Below are positions 26,200-35,250 of a DNA stretch of 55,770 nucleotides, piece after piece; the first letter of the stretch is position 1; the number at the start of each line of letters is the position of its first letter. Location of the stretch: assembly GCA_016294165.1 (NCBI GenBank), contig JAEDCM010000007.1, positions 1 through 55,770 on the forward strand, in the 5' to 3' direction. A model generated the notes under the pieces. The model did no database searches and had not been told where the DNA came from. It was given only the letters and a program-made list of their open reading frames with translations. This stretch comes from Anaeroplasmataceae bacterium (GTDB lineage Bacteria > Bacillota_I > Bacilli_A > Acholeplasmatales > JAEDCM01). The position numbers and the translations under genes were made by a program.

Positions 26200-26852
26200 T
26201 GGAGTATATTAATAATAATATTAGGTTTACCTATGAGGTTATTTATAAGAAGAATAGGAATATATATCTAAGAGTAAAGGATGGTAGGGTTGTCATTACA
26301 GCGCCTTTTAAAACTAGCAATAAGGATATCATAAGACTTATCAGTAAGCATGAATCGTTTATTTTAAAAAGAATCAATAAGAATGAAAAAGTATTAAATG
26401 AGGATTTGTTAGAACTTTTTGGAGAAAAGTTTGAATTAAGATTAAATCCTTCTAATACCAATTCATATAGCTTTGATGAAAATGTTTTATCTATCAATTA
26501 TAAGAAGGATTATAGAATAGTCCTAAATACTTTTTATGGTGATATGATTAAAGAAAAGACTTTAGAAATAATAAATAATTCTAATTTGGTAAAGGAATAT
26601 GATTTGTATCCTAAAAAACTGATTTTTAAGAATTATAAATCCAAATGGGGAAGTTGCAAATATGCATCAAGAGAGGTTTCGCTTAATCTAAAGCTTGTCT
26701 ATATTGATGAAATATATTTATATTATGTTATTATGCATGAATTGGCACATATCAAGTATCATGATCATTCTAAGAAATTTCATGATTTTTTAGAAATTCT
26801 TTGTCCAGGGCATATAAGAATTAGAAAAGAATTAAAAAAATACACAATATAA
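26199..26852 (+). CDS. YgjP-like (M48-type) zinc metallopeptidase domain protein
   Basis: 217 aa. The C-terminal third has YKSKWGSCKYASREVSLN and the zinc motif HELAHIKYHDHSKKFHDFL (HExxH plus a downstream His), typical of the DUF45/YgjP family. The N-terminal half (RNIYLRVKDGRVVITAPF) is the family's beta-rich region. Substrate unknown. It overlaps trhP2 by TAATG and is the last gene of that operon. In B. subtilis, udk occupies this place. Confidence 0.88.
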   Translation: MEYINNNIRFTYEVIYKKNRNIYLRVKDGRVVITAPFKTSNKDIIRLISKHESFILKRINKNEKVLNEDLLELFGEKFELRLNPSNTNSYSFDENVLSINYKKDYRIVLNTFYGDMIKEKTLEIINNSNLVKEYDLYPKKLIFKNYKSKWGSCKYASREVSLNLKLVYIDEIYLYYVIMHELAHIKYHDHSKKFHDFLEILCPGHIRIRKELKKYTI

Positions 26853-26861
26853 AAAAAAGCT

Positions 26862-26890
26862 TTGATTTTTATTTATAGATATAGTATAAT
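26862..26890 (+). promoter_or_regulatory. promoter of greA
   Basis: TTGATT (26862-26867), a 17-base spacer and TATAAT (26885-26890); the greA ATG follows 25 bases later with GGAGG. Confidence 0.7.
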
Positions 26891-26915
26891 TAATTAGTAA
26901 ATTGGAGGTAACAAT

Positions 26916-27392
26916 ATGGTGACTAAAAATGTATTCGAATTAACTCAAGAAGGTGTTAACCAATTAAAAGAGGAATTAGCTTATTTATTAGGTGAAGCAC
27001 GTGATAAAAATATTGAAGCTTTACAAGAAGCTCGTGCCCAAGGAGACTTATCAGAAAATGCTGATTATGATGCAGCAAGAGAAGAACAATCAAGAATTGA
27101 AAGTCGTATTTTAGAACTTCAAAATATTTTAAAGAATGTAAAAATTATTGCCGAATCTACTGATGATTCAAAGGTTACTATTGGTAAAAATATTAAAGTT
27201 GAATTTGTAGGTAAAGGTCTTACTAAAGAATATAAATTAGTTGGAACAATTGAAGCTAATCCATTTGATGGAAAAATTTCTAATGAATCTCCACTTGGAA
27301 AAGCTATTTTAAACAAAAAGGTTGGATCAACTATTAAATTCAAGTCAGAAACAGGAAAAGAATTAGAAGTTAAAATTATTTCAATTGACTAA
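26916..27392 (+). CDS. greA: transcription elongation factor GreA
   Basis: 158 aa, full length. The N-terminal coiled coil carries the Gre tip motif GDLSENADYDAAREEQ, whose acidic residues stimulate transcript cleavage in stalled RNA polymerase; the C-terminal FKBP-like domain contains ESPLGKAILNKKVG. It has its own promoter and terminator. Confidence 0.96.
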   Translation: MVTKNVFELTQEGVNQLKEELAYLLGEARDKNIEALQEARAQGDLSENADYDAAREEQSRIESRILELQNILKNVKIIAESTDDSKVTIGKNIKVEFVGKGLTKEYKLVGTIEANPFDGKISNESPLGKAILNKKVGSTIKFKSETGKELEVKIISID

Positions 27393-27393
27393 A

Positions 27394-27415
27394 GCTCACA
27401 TTTGTGAGTTTTTTT
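27394..27415 (+). terminator. greA terminator
   Basis: CTCAC-ATTT-GTGAG hairpin followed by seven T residues, two bases after the greA stop. Confidence 0.8.
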
Positions 27416-27510
27416 ATAATATTAAATTATGATTTTAATGATATATAAAAATTAGTATTATAGTTTTTATGAAAATAACTTAACTCATTAAATGACTGGG
27501 TGTTAGTGTA

Positions 27511-27532
27511 AAAAAAAGGCTTAATAAGCCTA
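27511..27532 (-). terminator. sigK terminator overlapping its stop codon
   Basis: AGGCTT and AAGCCT form a hairpin; on the minus strand it is followed by a run of T (plus-strand A-run at 27511-27517). The sigK TAG lies in the hairpin's 5' arm. Confidence 0.7.
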
Positions 27533-28213
27533 TTTTTCAAGGAGCTCTAGATATAATTTCATCAGAGCTCTTTTTTCAATTCTTGAGATATATGATCTAC
27601 TAATGTTTAAACTTTTGGCGATTTCCTTTTGGGTTTCGGGAGTAGTATTATTTAAACCATACCTTCTAGTAATAATATCTAATTCCCGCTCGTTTAATTG
27701 TTTTAATGCATCATTTAATTTGTCTAATGATTCACCATGAATAATATGATCTAAGACATTAGATGAGTTATCCTTGATAACATCGATGATTTGAATTTCA
27801 TTTCCTTCCTTGTCATTGCCAATGGAGGAATTTAGATAACAATAATTTCTTTTGTTTTTATTGCTTCTAAGCTGCATCAATATTTCATTATCAATGCATC
27901 TAGCCGCATAGGTCGCAAGCTTATTTCCACATTCAAAATTATAACTGTCTACCGCTTTTATCAATCCTAAAATTCCAATGGAAAGAAGATCATCGCGATC
28001 CTCTTTGGTATTCTCATATTTTTTTACAATATGAGCAACCAATCGAAGATTATGTAAAATTAACTTATTTCTTGCTTCATTATCGCCGTTTTTAAATTCT
28101 AAGAGATATTTTTCTTCCTCTTCCGGACTTAATTTGTCAGGATATGACTCACTTTTTAATGTTCCGAAAAAAGGAAATAAAAAATAATATAAAAAATTTA
28201 AGATAATTAACAA
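27530..28213 (-). CDS. sigK: RNA polymerase sporulation sigma factor, sigma-K-like
   Basis: 227 aa. After a hydrophobic leader of about 20 residues it reads as sigma-K: KLSPEEEEKYL, ARNKLILHNLRLVAHIVKK, LLSIGILGLIKAVDSY (region 2), LATYAARCIDNEILM, GNDKEGNEI, then region 4 with ELDIITRRYGL and a helix-turn-helix ISRSYISRIEK. Sigma-K drives late mother-cell transcription in spore formation; the hydrophobic leader resembles the pro-sequence removed by SpoIVFB. The start is uncertain: AGGAG abuts the TTG at 28213, whereas an ATT at 28207 would be ideally spaced. It is monocistronic. Confidence 0.88.
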   Translation of the reverse strand: MLIILNFLYYFLFPFFGTLKSESYPDKLSPEEEEKYLLEFKNGDNEARNKLILHNLRLVAHIVKKYENTKEDRDDLLSIGILGLIKAVDSYNFECGNKLATYAARCIDNEILMQLRSNKNKRNYCYLNSSIGNDKEGNEIQIIDVIKDNSSNVLDHIIHGESLDKLNDALKQLNERELDIITRRYGLNNTTPETQKEIAKSLNISRSYISRIEKRALMKLYLELLEK

Positions 28214-28219
28214 CTCCTT

Positions 28220-28248
28220 TAGACATTTGGCGCATTTTTTTGTATAAT
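28220..28248 (+). promoter_or_regulatory. promoter of the yqeH operon
   Basis: TAGACA (28220-28225), a 17-base spacer and TATAAT (28243-28248). The leader to yqeH is about 85 bases and shows no recognised RNA element. Confidence 0.6.
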
Positions 28249-28341
28249 ATACAAGAAGACTGATTACGATGAATATTTATGTCTAAGATACTAAATTATA
28301 TGATTTATAACTCAAAAAAAGAATAAAAAAGGAGGAGTATT

Positions 28342-29433
28342 ATGCCAAAGTGTATTGGATGTGGCGCAACACTTCAAGATCTTAAAGAGGATATGATTGG
28401 ATACGTTCCGACAAAAATGATGAATCAAAAGAATGCAATTTGTATGCGTTGTTTTAAATTAAGAAATTACAATGAAAATTCGAAAATAATTTCGATGGAT
28501 TATTTAAGGATCATTTCGAATATTTCAAAAGATCCCAATGCTTTAATTATTCATGTTGTTGACCTATTTGATTTTTCTTCAACCTTCATTAGCTCAATCA
28601 AAAGACAAACAGGTCAAGCGGATTGTATTTTGGTTGGAAATAAATTTGATTTACTTCCAAAAAGCGTTAAAAAGTATAAGGTTATTAATTGGATGCGTCA
28701 TATGTGTAATCTTGAGGATTTTAAGGCCTTAGAGGTTTTAGCTTTAAGTGGTAAAAATGGTGATGAGATTACTGAGCTAGTGGAAGCAATTGTAAGACAT
28801 TACAAGAAAAGAAGAGTATATTTTGTGGGATGCTCAAATGTTGGGAAATCGACAATATTAAATACTATTATAAAAAAATATACGTCAGAGACTAAGGATA
28901 TTATTACTACATCAAAGATTCCGGGTACGACTCTTGATATGATTGAGATTAGACTTGATGGAATTTCATTTATCGATACTCCGGGTATTTTTAAAGAAAA
29001 CCAAATAATTCATCAAATCTCTCCTGAATCATATGATTACATCATGCCAAAAAAGGAGATCAAAACAATTAATTTTCAGCTAAATAGTGATCAAACAGTT
29101 TTTATTTCGGGATTAGCTTGGGTTGATTATGTATCAGGTGATAAAACGACTATGGTTTTCTATTTTTCTGATAGGTTAAATATCCATCGTACAAAAACGA
29201 AAACAAGTATCGATTTCTTTAATCGTCAGGTGACTAACTTATTGATGCCACCGACTAAGGATGATTTTGAAGGTATTAAGTATTACCATAAGGATATTAA
29301 AATTGAGAATGATGGAAAAAAATATGACATTGTAATTTCTGGTTTAGGTTTCTTTAGCGTGTGTGGGGATTTACAGCTAAGGGTCACAACAATCAAAGGT
29401 GTCGACATTTATATTAGAGAGGCAATTATTTAA
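28342..29433 (+). CDS. yqeH: circularly permuted ribosome-biogenesis GTPase YqeH
   Basis: 363 aa. N-terminal zinc finger (CIGCG and CMRC); the GTPase motifs occur in permuted order: GNKFDLL (G4), SGKNG (G5), GCSNVGKST (G1) and DTPG (G3). YqeH is needed for assembly of the 30S subunit. AGGAGG precedes the ATG. It opens a run of tightly coupled genes; its TAA overlaps the yqeK ATG. Confidence 0.95.
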   Translation: MPKCIGCGATLQDLKEDMIGYVPTKMMNQKNAICMRCFKLRNYNENSKIISMDYLRIISNISKDPNALIIHVVDLFDFSSTFISSIKRQTGQADCILVGNKFDLLPKSVKKYKVINWMRHMCNLEDFKALEVLALSGKNGDEITELVEAIVRHYKKRRVYFVGCSNVGKSTILNTIIKKYTSETKDIITTSKIPGTTLDMIEIRLDGISFIDTPGIFKENQIIHQISPESYDYIMPKKEIKTINFQLNSDQTVFISGLAWVDYVSGDKTTMVFYFSDRLNIHRTKTKTSIDFFNRQVTNLLMPPTKDDFEGIKYYHKDIKIENDGKKYDIVISGLGFFSVCGDLQLRVTTIKGVDIYIREAII

Positions 29434-29996
29434 TGGATATTATATTAAAACTAAAAGAAAAATATCAGAATGATATGGATAGATATAATCATATATTGGG
29501 CGTTGAAAAATTAGCAAAAAAGCTTGCAATTAAGCGAAATATTGATGTTTCTAAAGCAAGTATTGCGGCTTTACTTCATGATTATTATCGTTATGAGGAT
29601 GATGATTTTTTATTAGAAAATATGTTTGATAGTGATAGAGAAAAGTATTACGGTCAAAAGCATATGTATCATGGTTTAGCATCGGCTTATGCGGCCAATA
29701 AAATATTTGGAATTAATGATTTGGATATTATTAATGCTATTAAATTTCATACATCGGGAAGACTAGAAATGAGTCCTTTAGAAGAAATAATTTTCATCAG
29801 TGATTATGCGGAAGAAAATAGAAAGTATCCATCATGCATTTTAGTTAGAGAAATTCTAGAAGATAATTTCTATAAAGCAATGTATGTTTGCTTTTGTGAA
29901 ATGATTAATCATTTAAAGAACAAGAATGTAAAAATAAGTGAAGAAATGTATGAGCTAAGGGATAAATATTATAATTTATACAAGGAAGGAAAATGA
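29433..29996 (+). CDS. yqeK: YqeK-type HD-domain hydrolase
   Basis: 187 aa. HD-domain metal ligands: YNHILGVEKLAKKLA (first His), LLHDYYRY (HD), YHGLAS, and IKFHTSG with FISDYAEENRKYP, the YqeK signature. Homologues are symmetrical Ap4A hydrolases yielding two ADP. Neighbouring nadD, often fused or adjacent in relatives, is missing here. It overlaps rsfS by four bases. Confidence 0.92.
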   Translation: MDIILKLKEKYQNDMDRYNHILGVEKLAKKLAIKRNIDVSKASIAALLHDYYRYEDDDFLLENMFDSDREKYYGQKHMYHGLASAYAANKIFGINDLDIINAIKFHTSGRLEMSPLEEIIFISDYAEENRKYPSCILVREILEDNFYKAMYVCFCEMINHLKNKNVKISEEMYELRDKYYNLYKEGK

Positions 29997-30337
29997 GAAT
30001 GGATTTATTAAAAATTGTGGTAAAAAGTTTGGATGATTTACTTGCTAGTGATATTAAGATTTTCGATATGAAGGGATATTCACCTTTATTTGATTACATG
30101 GTTTTAGCAACAGCTGATAATGAGCGTAAGGCTAATGCGATGGTTAAAAGAGTTAGAGAAGAGGCTTTGGAGAATGGTTATGACATCAAAGGGATTGAAG
30201 GTAAGGATGGTTCTTGGATATTAGTAGATTGTAAAGATATCATTGTAAATATTTTTAATGCTGAGAATCGTGATTATTATGGATTTGACCGTTTGTATGG
30301 TGAAGTAAAACAAATTGATGTAAAGGATATTTTATAA
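29993..30337 (+). CDS. rsfS: ribosome silencing factor RsfS
   Basis: 114 aa, typical length. Family blocks: DIKIFDMKGYSPLFDYMVLAT, GKDGSWILVD, IIVNIFNAENRDYYGFDRLYG. RsfS binds uL14 on the 50S subunit and blocks subunit joining in starvation. The ATG at 29993 overlaps the yqeK stop (ATGA); an alternative in-frame ATG is at 29999. Confidence 0.95.
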   Translation: MRMDLLKIVVKSLDDLLASDIKIFDMKGYSPLFDYMVLATADNERKANAMVKRVREEALENGYDIKGIEGKDGSWILVDCKDIIVNIFNAENRDYYGFDRLYGEVKQIDVKDIL

Positions 30338-31011
30338 TGTATAAATCATTTAGTTATTATTATGATAAAATGATGTCTAATATTAATTATGAATATTTCG
30401 TTGATATTGTAAAAAATGAAGTTTCAACAGAATTAAACATCATAGATATTGGTTGTGGAACTGGTAATATTTCCATTCCTTTAAAAAAACTTGGATATAA
30501 TATTTGTGGAGTTGATAATTCTAGCGAAATGTTAATGATTTTTGAAGAGAAACTTCGTGATGAAAATATTGCTATTCCTTTGTTTGAAAATGACATTGAA
30601 GAGGAGCTTCCTAGTGAAGCTTTTGATTGTGCTATTGCCTTTTTGGATGTGATAAATTATGTTGATTATAAAAAAGTTTTTAATGTTATTTATGACACCT
30701 TAAGGGTTGGTGGAGTTTTTATCTTTGATGTTCATCAGGTTTCTTATGCTCAAGAATTAGATGGATATTTTGAAGAGGAGGAATATCCAGATTTTAGATA
30801 TGAGTGGAATGTTAAAGTAAGTGCTGATTTAGAAATTGTTCATGATTTAAAAATTATTGATAAATATGATAACATTTATCATGAGGTTCATCATCAAAAA
30901 ACTTACGATAAGAATATTTATGTCAATTATTTAGAATCTATTGGTTTTGAGGTAGAAATTCTTGATTATACCGATGATGCTAAGGTTTTTATAAAAGCCA
31001 CAAAAAAATAA
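30337..31011 (+). CDS. yqeM: YqeM-type class I SAM-dependent methyltransferase
   Basis: 224 aa. SAM motif IIDIGCGTGNIS, CGVDNSSEML, then DCAIAFLDVINY and VGGVFIFDVH. Substrate unknown. TAATG overlap with rsfS and position before comEA match yqeM of B. subtilis. Confidence 0.88.
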   Translation: MYKSFSYYYDKMMSNINYEYFVDIVKNEVSTELNIIDIGCGTGNISIPLKKLGYNICGVDNSSEMLMIFEEKLRDENIAIPLFENDIEEELPSEAFDCAIAFLDVINYVDYKKVFNVIYDTLRVGGVFIFDVHQVSYAQELDGYFEEEEYPDFRYEWNVKVSADLEIVHDLKIIDKYDNIYHEVHHQKTYDKNIYVNYLESIGFEVEILDYTDDAKVFIKATKK

Positions 31012-31057
31012 ACGAAATCAAAAATCTTTTTTGAATTATTATGTGAGGTGATAATTT

Positions 31058-31543
31058 ATGAAAAGATTTTTTCTTTTATTAGTGACGATTATAGGTTTAA
31101 CATTGGTATGCAATAGAAGTACAACCAAGGCAGATTCTATTGACTATATCTATGTTGATCTTAAAGGTGCTGTTGAATATCCGGGAGTATATCGGGTATC
31201 TGATCAGACAAGATTATTTCAGCTTATTGAAATGGCTGGTGGATTACGCAATGATTCATATACGAGAAACATTAATCTTTCAGTTCATTTAGAGGATGAA
31301 TTAGTGATTTATATTCCGTTTATTGGTGAAGGAGAGGTTATTAGTGAAAATGGCTTAATAAACATAAATACAGCTTCCTTGGAGGTTTTAGATAGTCTAC
31401 CATCAATTGGTAGTGTAACCGCCAGCAATATAATTGAATATCGAAGTAAAAATGGATATTTCCAAAGCATTGAAGATATTATGAAGGTAAGTGGAATTGG
31501 ACAAGCAATTTTTGACCAAATTAAAGAATTCATTACCGTATAA
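31058..31543 (+). CDS. comEA: competence DNA-binding protein ComEA
   Basis: 161 aa. N-terminal membrane anchor (about residues 1-21), SLBB domain (VDLKGAVEYPGVYRV, LIEMAGG) and C-terminal helix-hairpin-helix DNA-binding domain (ININTASLEVLDSLP, IGSVTASNIIEYR). ComEA binds incoming DNA at the outer face of the membrane and hands it to ComEC. comEB, usual between comEA and comEC, is absent. The gene overlaps comEC by 53 bases. Confidence 0.93.
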   Translation: MKRFFLLLVTIIGLTLVCNRSTTKADSIDYIYVDLKGAVEYPGVYRVSDQTRLFQLIEMAGGLRNDSYTRNINLSVHLEDELVIYIPFIGEGEVISENGLININTASLEVLDSLPSIGSVTASNIIEYRSKNGYFQSIEDIMKVSGIGQAIFDQIKEFITV

Positions 31544-33560
31544 TCGCGTTTATTATTTTGCTTTTGGAGTATTTCTTTTAGCGTTATTTCCTAAATTATT
31601 TTTAATTCTAGTGTTATATTTGTTTTTAATAAGAAAAAAAGATATCTTTAAATTAATTATTATAATTTTAGGATTATTTTCGATAAGAATGATTATAGCG
31701 AATAGAACATATCAAAAGCCACCGAATAGCTTTACATGTATAGTTACTGACGTTTTTGATGATTATTATTACATTAAATACAATGGTCAGAAGGTTGTTT
31801 TGTATACTGATGATTCTTTGAAATGTGGTGATGTAATAAATGTAAAAGGAAATGTTAAAGACATCAAATCCAATAAAATTCCCCTTCTATTCGATTATGA
31901 AAAATATATGGAAAGAAATTATATTAATTATTATATAAATGCTTATGAAATAATTAAGGTTGACCATCGATTCCATATAAATTCAATTAGGTATCATATT
32001 TTTAATTATATTGATGAAAATTATAGCAGAGATATTGCGCCATATTATAAAAGTTTAATATTTGGATATAGTAAGGATTTAGCAATTAAGGATGAATTAA
32101 ATGCATTAGGGATTAGTCATTTATTTGCGATTAGTGGATTACATATATTATTGATTGTTAGTTTTTTGAGTAAATTTTTAAAAGAAAAATATATTAATAT
32201 TTTTTTAGTTTTCTATATGATTATAACCGGCTTTACACCATCAGTTTTACGTGCTGGTATAATGGTTTTATTAAAAAGCCTATTTAAGAAGTATAGCTTT
32301 GAGTTTTCAAACCTAGATGTCATATCGATAACCTTTATTATTTTATTATTTTTTAATCCAAATTATATTTATAATATCGGCTTTTGTTTATCGTTTTTGA
32401 TTGTTTTTGGGATTGCTTTATCGGATTTTAAAAGTCATAATGGTATAAAAATATGCCTTTTATCACAAGCCTTGAGTCTACCGATTATTGTCAATATTAA
32501 CAATCATTTCAATCTTTTAAGTGTGGTATACAATATAGCCATTGTTGGTATTTTTGTGAAGATTTTTATTCCTTTGACCTTTATTACCTTTCCATTTTAT
32601 GGATTAAAAATATATAACTATTTGGTTAGTTTTTTTAACCATATAGTTTTATTTATATCTAATCAAAATGTAGGATTAATCAGAATTGGTAATTTTTCTA
32701 ATATAATGATTGTTTTATATTATTTAGGGATTTTTGTGTTTTTTAAATATAAAAGATTAGGGTTTATTTCTTTAGTTTTACTAGGAGTAATATTTCAAAA
32801 AAACCTTTTATTAAGTCAAAATCTTTACATCTTTGATGTTGGTCAAGGTGATACAAGTTTGATTTTATCCAAAAATAATGTCATCATGATTGACTGTTAT
32901 AATGAATCATATGAATATTTGATTAAAAAGGGTGTGCATGAAATTGATTTATTAATTTTGACTCATAATCATGACGATCATGTTGGTGATTTAGATTTAG
33001 TGTTAGATAATTTTGATGTTAAAAAAATTTTATTAAGCCAATATTGTGATTTTGATATTGATGGAAATATTATATATGCTAAAAGCGGAGATATGTTTGT
33101 TATTAATGGATTAGAAATAGAGGTGCTATCACCAATAAAAAATCTTGGTGATGAAAATAATAATAGCCTAGTGATTAGTTTTGATTTTAATGATAAGCGA
33201 TATTTATTTTGTGGGGATATTGAAGAAGAAGCCGAAGAGTTATTAGTTAATAAATATAAAGATAAACTAAAATGTGATGTGCTTAAAATTGCTCATCATG
33301 GAAGTGATACATCCACAACTGATTTATTTTTAGATTACGCGAATCCCTCTTTAGCAATTATTAGCGTCGCAGAATATAATCAATATGCTTTGCCTAGTGA
33401 TGTGGTTATCAAACGATTAGAAAAACGTGGTATTAAAATTCATCAAACAAATATTAAAAATTCGTATATTGATTATAAATATGGTATACTAAGTGACATG
33501 CTCACATATAATATTTACGAAATCATTATTAGCCGAAAAAGGCTCTTAATGTTTATATAG
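31491..33560 (+). CDS. comEC: DNA uptake channel ComEC/Rec2
   Basis: 689 aa. DUF4131 region with an OB-like fold (about 70-150), the multi-helix competence domain with LGISHLFAISGLHILLI, and a C-terminal metallo-beta-lactamase domain (FDVGQGDTSL, LTHNHDDHVGD, KIAHHGSDTS). It forms the single-strand DNA channel. The start is placed at the first codon of the open frame (GTG 31491), inside comEA; AAGG is three bases before it, so a slightly later start is possible. Confidence 0.9.
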   Translation: MELDKQFLTKLKNSLPYNRVYYFAFGVFLLALFPKLFLILVLYLFLIRKKDIFKLIIIILGLFSIRMIIANRTYQKPPNSFTCIVTDVFDDYYYIKYNGQKVVLYTDDSLKCGDVINVKGNVKDIKSNKIPLLFDYEKYMERNYINYYINAYEIIKVDHRFHINSIRYHIFNYIDENYSRDIAPYYKSLIFGYSKDLAIKDELNALGISHLFAISGLHILLIVSFLSKFLKEKYINIFLVFYMIITGFTPSVLRAGIMVLLKSLFKKYSFEFSNLDVISITFIILLFFNPNYIYNIGFCLSFLIVFGIALSDFKSHNGIKICLLSQALSLPIIVNINNHFNLLSVVYNIAIVGIFVKIFIPLTFITFPFYGLKIYNYLVSFFNHIVLFISNQNVGLIRIGNFSNIMIVLYYLGIFVFFKYKRLGFISLVLLGVIFQKNLLLSQNLYIFDVGQGDTSLILSKNNVIMIDCYNESYEYLIKKGVHEIDLLILTHNHDDHVGDLDLVLDNFDVKKILLSQYCDFDIDGNIIYAKSGDMFVINGLEIEVLSPIKNLGDENNNSLVISFDFNDKRYLFCGDIEEEAEELLVNKYKDKLKCDVLKIAHHGSDTSTTDLFLDYANPSLAIISVAEYNQYALPSDVVIKRLEKRGIKIHQTNIKNSYIDYKYGILSDMLTYNIYEIIISRKRLLMFI

Positions 33561-33563
33561 ATA

Positions 33564-33590
33564 GAACACACGATTTGTGTGTTCTTTTTA
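33564..33590 (+). terminator. comEC terminator
   Basis: GAACACAC and GTGTGTTC form a perfect 8-bp stem with a short loop, followed by TTTTTA. Confidence 0.85.
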
Positions 33591-33632
33591 TTGTAACATT
33601 AGATATTTATTTATTCATAGTAAATAAATTTA

Positions 33633-33641
33633 TGATATAAT
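33633..33641 (+). promoter_or_regulatory. extended -10 promoter of holA
   Basis: TGATATAAT (TGn plus perfect -10) lies 18 bases before the holA ATG, with GAGGTG between. Confidence 0.6.
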
Positions 33642-33658
33642 AAAAAAGAGGTGAGTTT

Positions 33659-34597
33659 ATGGATAACCTAGTTTTAATTAATTCCAAGGATGATTTTGTG
33701 ATTAAAAATAAAATTGAAGAATTATTAAAGCCGTTTGATGCTTCAATCTTTGACGTTGAGGTTGTGGATTTAGATGAGTGTAATGTTAGCGAACTTGTGG
33801 CATCCTTAAGCTCAGTAACCTTGTTTGATGATCAAAGGTTTTTTTGGATAAAAAATCCTAGTTCTTTAACAAAAAAAGGAAGCCTAGATGCTAATTCGTT
33901 AGATTTATTAATTAAATATATCAAGAATCCAATGGATTCAACTATTGTCTTTTTTTCTTCCAATGCTTATAGCAGTGATGGAGAATTATCGAGGGTGTTA
34001 AAAAATTATGCGATAATTTATAATTTGGATGCTAATTTAGATCCACAGTCGTATTTAGACAAATTATTATTAGAAAATAATGCTACAATGACTAAGGATG
34101 CTAAGGCCGAATTACTTCAAAGAGCACTTGACTATAGCTCTTTAAATAATGAAGTTATTAAGCTATCTTTATATAGTGAAGGTAAAACAATTGATACGGA
34201 AATGCTTGATTTAGTTGTGAGTAAAAGTATTGATAAAAAAATATATGAACTTACAAATGCTTTATTTACAAAAAACAATACTGTTATAATGAATATCTAT
34301 TATGATTTATTGTCAATCAATGAGGATCCTATTCGTATCATGGGAAATATGATAGGAAAATTAAATGAGATTTTGTACACGAAAAAGCTTTTAGAGCTTC
34401 GTAAAACAAAAGAAGAGATAGCTGAGTATTTTAATGTTTCCTCTGGTCGTGCATATTATATGATCAAGCAGGCTAATGAAATATCTTATAATGCTCTTGT
34501 TCGATATTTAGAAGGCTTAAAGGATTTAGATATTATGATAAAAAAGGGAAATATTGATAAAACAATTGGGTTAGAATTGTTCTTATTAAAGGTGTAG
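33659..34597 (+). CDS. holA: DNA polymerase III delta subunit
   Basis: 312 aa, slightly short of the usual 330-345. N-terminal HolA pattern (LFDDQRFFWIKNP; STIVFFSSNAYS), middle helical region and the C-terminal clamp-loader helices (GRAYYMIKQAN, LKDLDIMIKKGNID). Delta opens the beta clamp in the clamp loader. In B. subtilis the homologue yqeN also follows comEC. Confidence 0.9.
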   Translation: MDNLVLINSKDDFVIKNKIEELLKPFDASIFDVEVVDLDECNVSELVASLSSVTLFDDQRFFWIKNPSSLTKKGSLDANSLDLLIKYIKNPMDSTIVFFSSNAYSSDGELSRVLKNYAIIYNLDANLDPQSYLDKLLLENNATMTKDAKAELLQRALDYSSLNNEVIKLSLYSEGKTIDTEMLDLVVSKSIDKKIYELTNALFTKNNTVIMNIYYDLLSINEDPIRIMGNMIGKLNEILYTKKLLELRKTKEEIAEYFNVSSGRAYYMIKQANEISYNALVRYLEGLKDLDIMIKKGNIDKTIGLELFLLKV

Positions 34598-34599
34598 GT

Positions 34600-35250
34600 A
34601 TGAAGATATTGTTTTTTGACTTAGAGACAAGTGGTCTTGATTTTTATGAAAATCAAATCATTGAATTTGGTGCCTTATTATATGAAATAAGGGACAATAA
34701 AGCGATTTTATTAAAAGAAATTGACGAATTTGTTAATATTGGCTATAGCTTGAGCGAGGATATTGTTAAGTTAACTCATATCACTGATGAAATGCTTTTG
34801 GAAAAGGGAATTAGTGAATATGATTTATTTTGCTTGATTGAATCATTGATTGATGAGAATACAATATTATCGGCTTATAATATTCAATTTGATATTACTT
34901 TTATTACGATGCTATTTAGAAAATACATCAGTAAGAACTTTGTGTTTAATAATCCGCTTTTAGATGTTTTAGCAGTGTATAAGGATTTATATCCCTTTCC
35001 GCATCGACTAAAGGATGCCATTTTGAAATATGATGTGGATGTAAAAAATACCCATCGTGCAATTGATGATATTAAAGCTACAGTTCTTGTGCTTAAACAT
35101 TTAAGTTTGGAATGTGATGTAAAAAAATATATTAATGTTATTGGATATCATAGTGATTATGGTATCTTTGGAATTAAAATGCCCCATGTGCTATATATTA
35201 TTCAGCGTGGTGGATGTAAGGAAATTTTGAATTACAAAAGGGTGGTTTAG
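34600..35250 (+). CDS. DnaQ-like (DEDDh) 3'-5' exonuclease
   Basis: 216 aa. Exonuclease motifs: FFDLETSGLD (ExoI), YNIQFDITFI (ExoII) and HRAIDDIKAT (ExoIII with catalytic His and Asp). The last about 40 residues (VIGYHSDYGIFG) are extra to the core. Could be a stand-alone proofreading or RNA/DNA-trimming nuclease; it follows holA by two bases, suggesting a DNA replication or repair role. PolC-type proofreading would be encoded elsewhere. Confidence 0.87.
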   Translation: MKILFFDLETSGLDFYENQIIEFGALLYEIRDNKAILLKEIDEFVNIGYSLSEDIVKLTHITDEMLLEKGISEYDLFCLIESLIDENTILSAYNIQFDITFITMLFRKYISKNFVFNNPLLDVLAVYKDLYPFPHRLKDAILKYDVDVKNTHRAIDDIKATVLVLKHLSLECDVKKYINVIGYHSDYGIFGIKMPHVLYIIQRGGCKEILNYKRVV

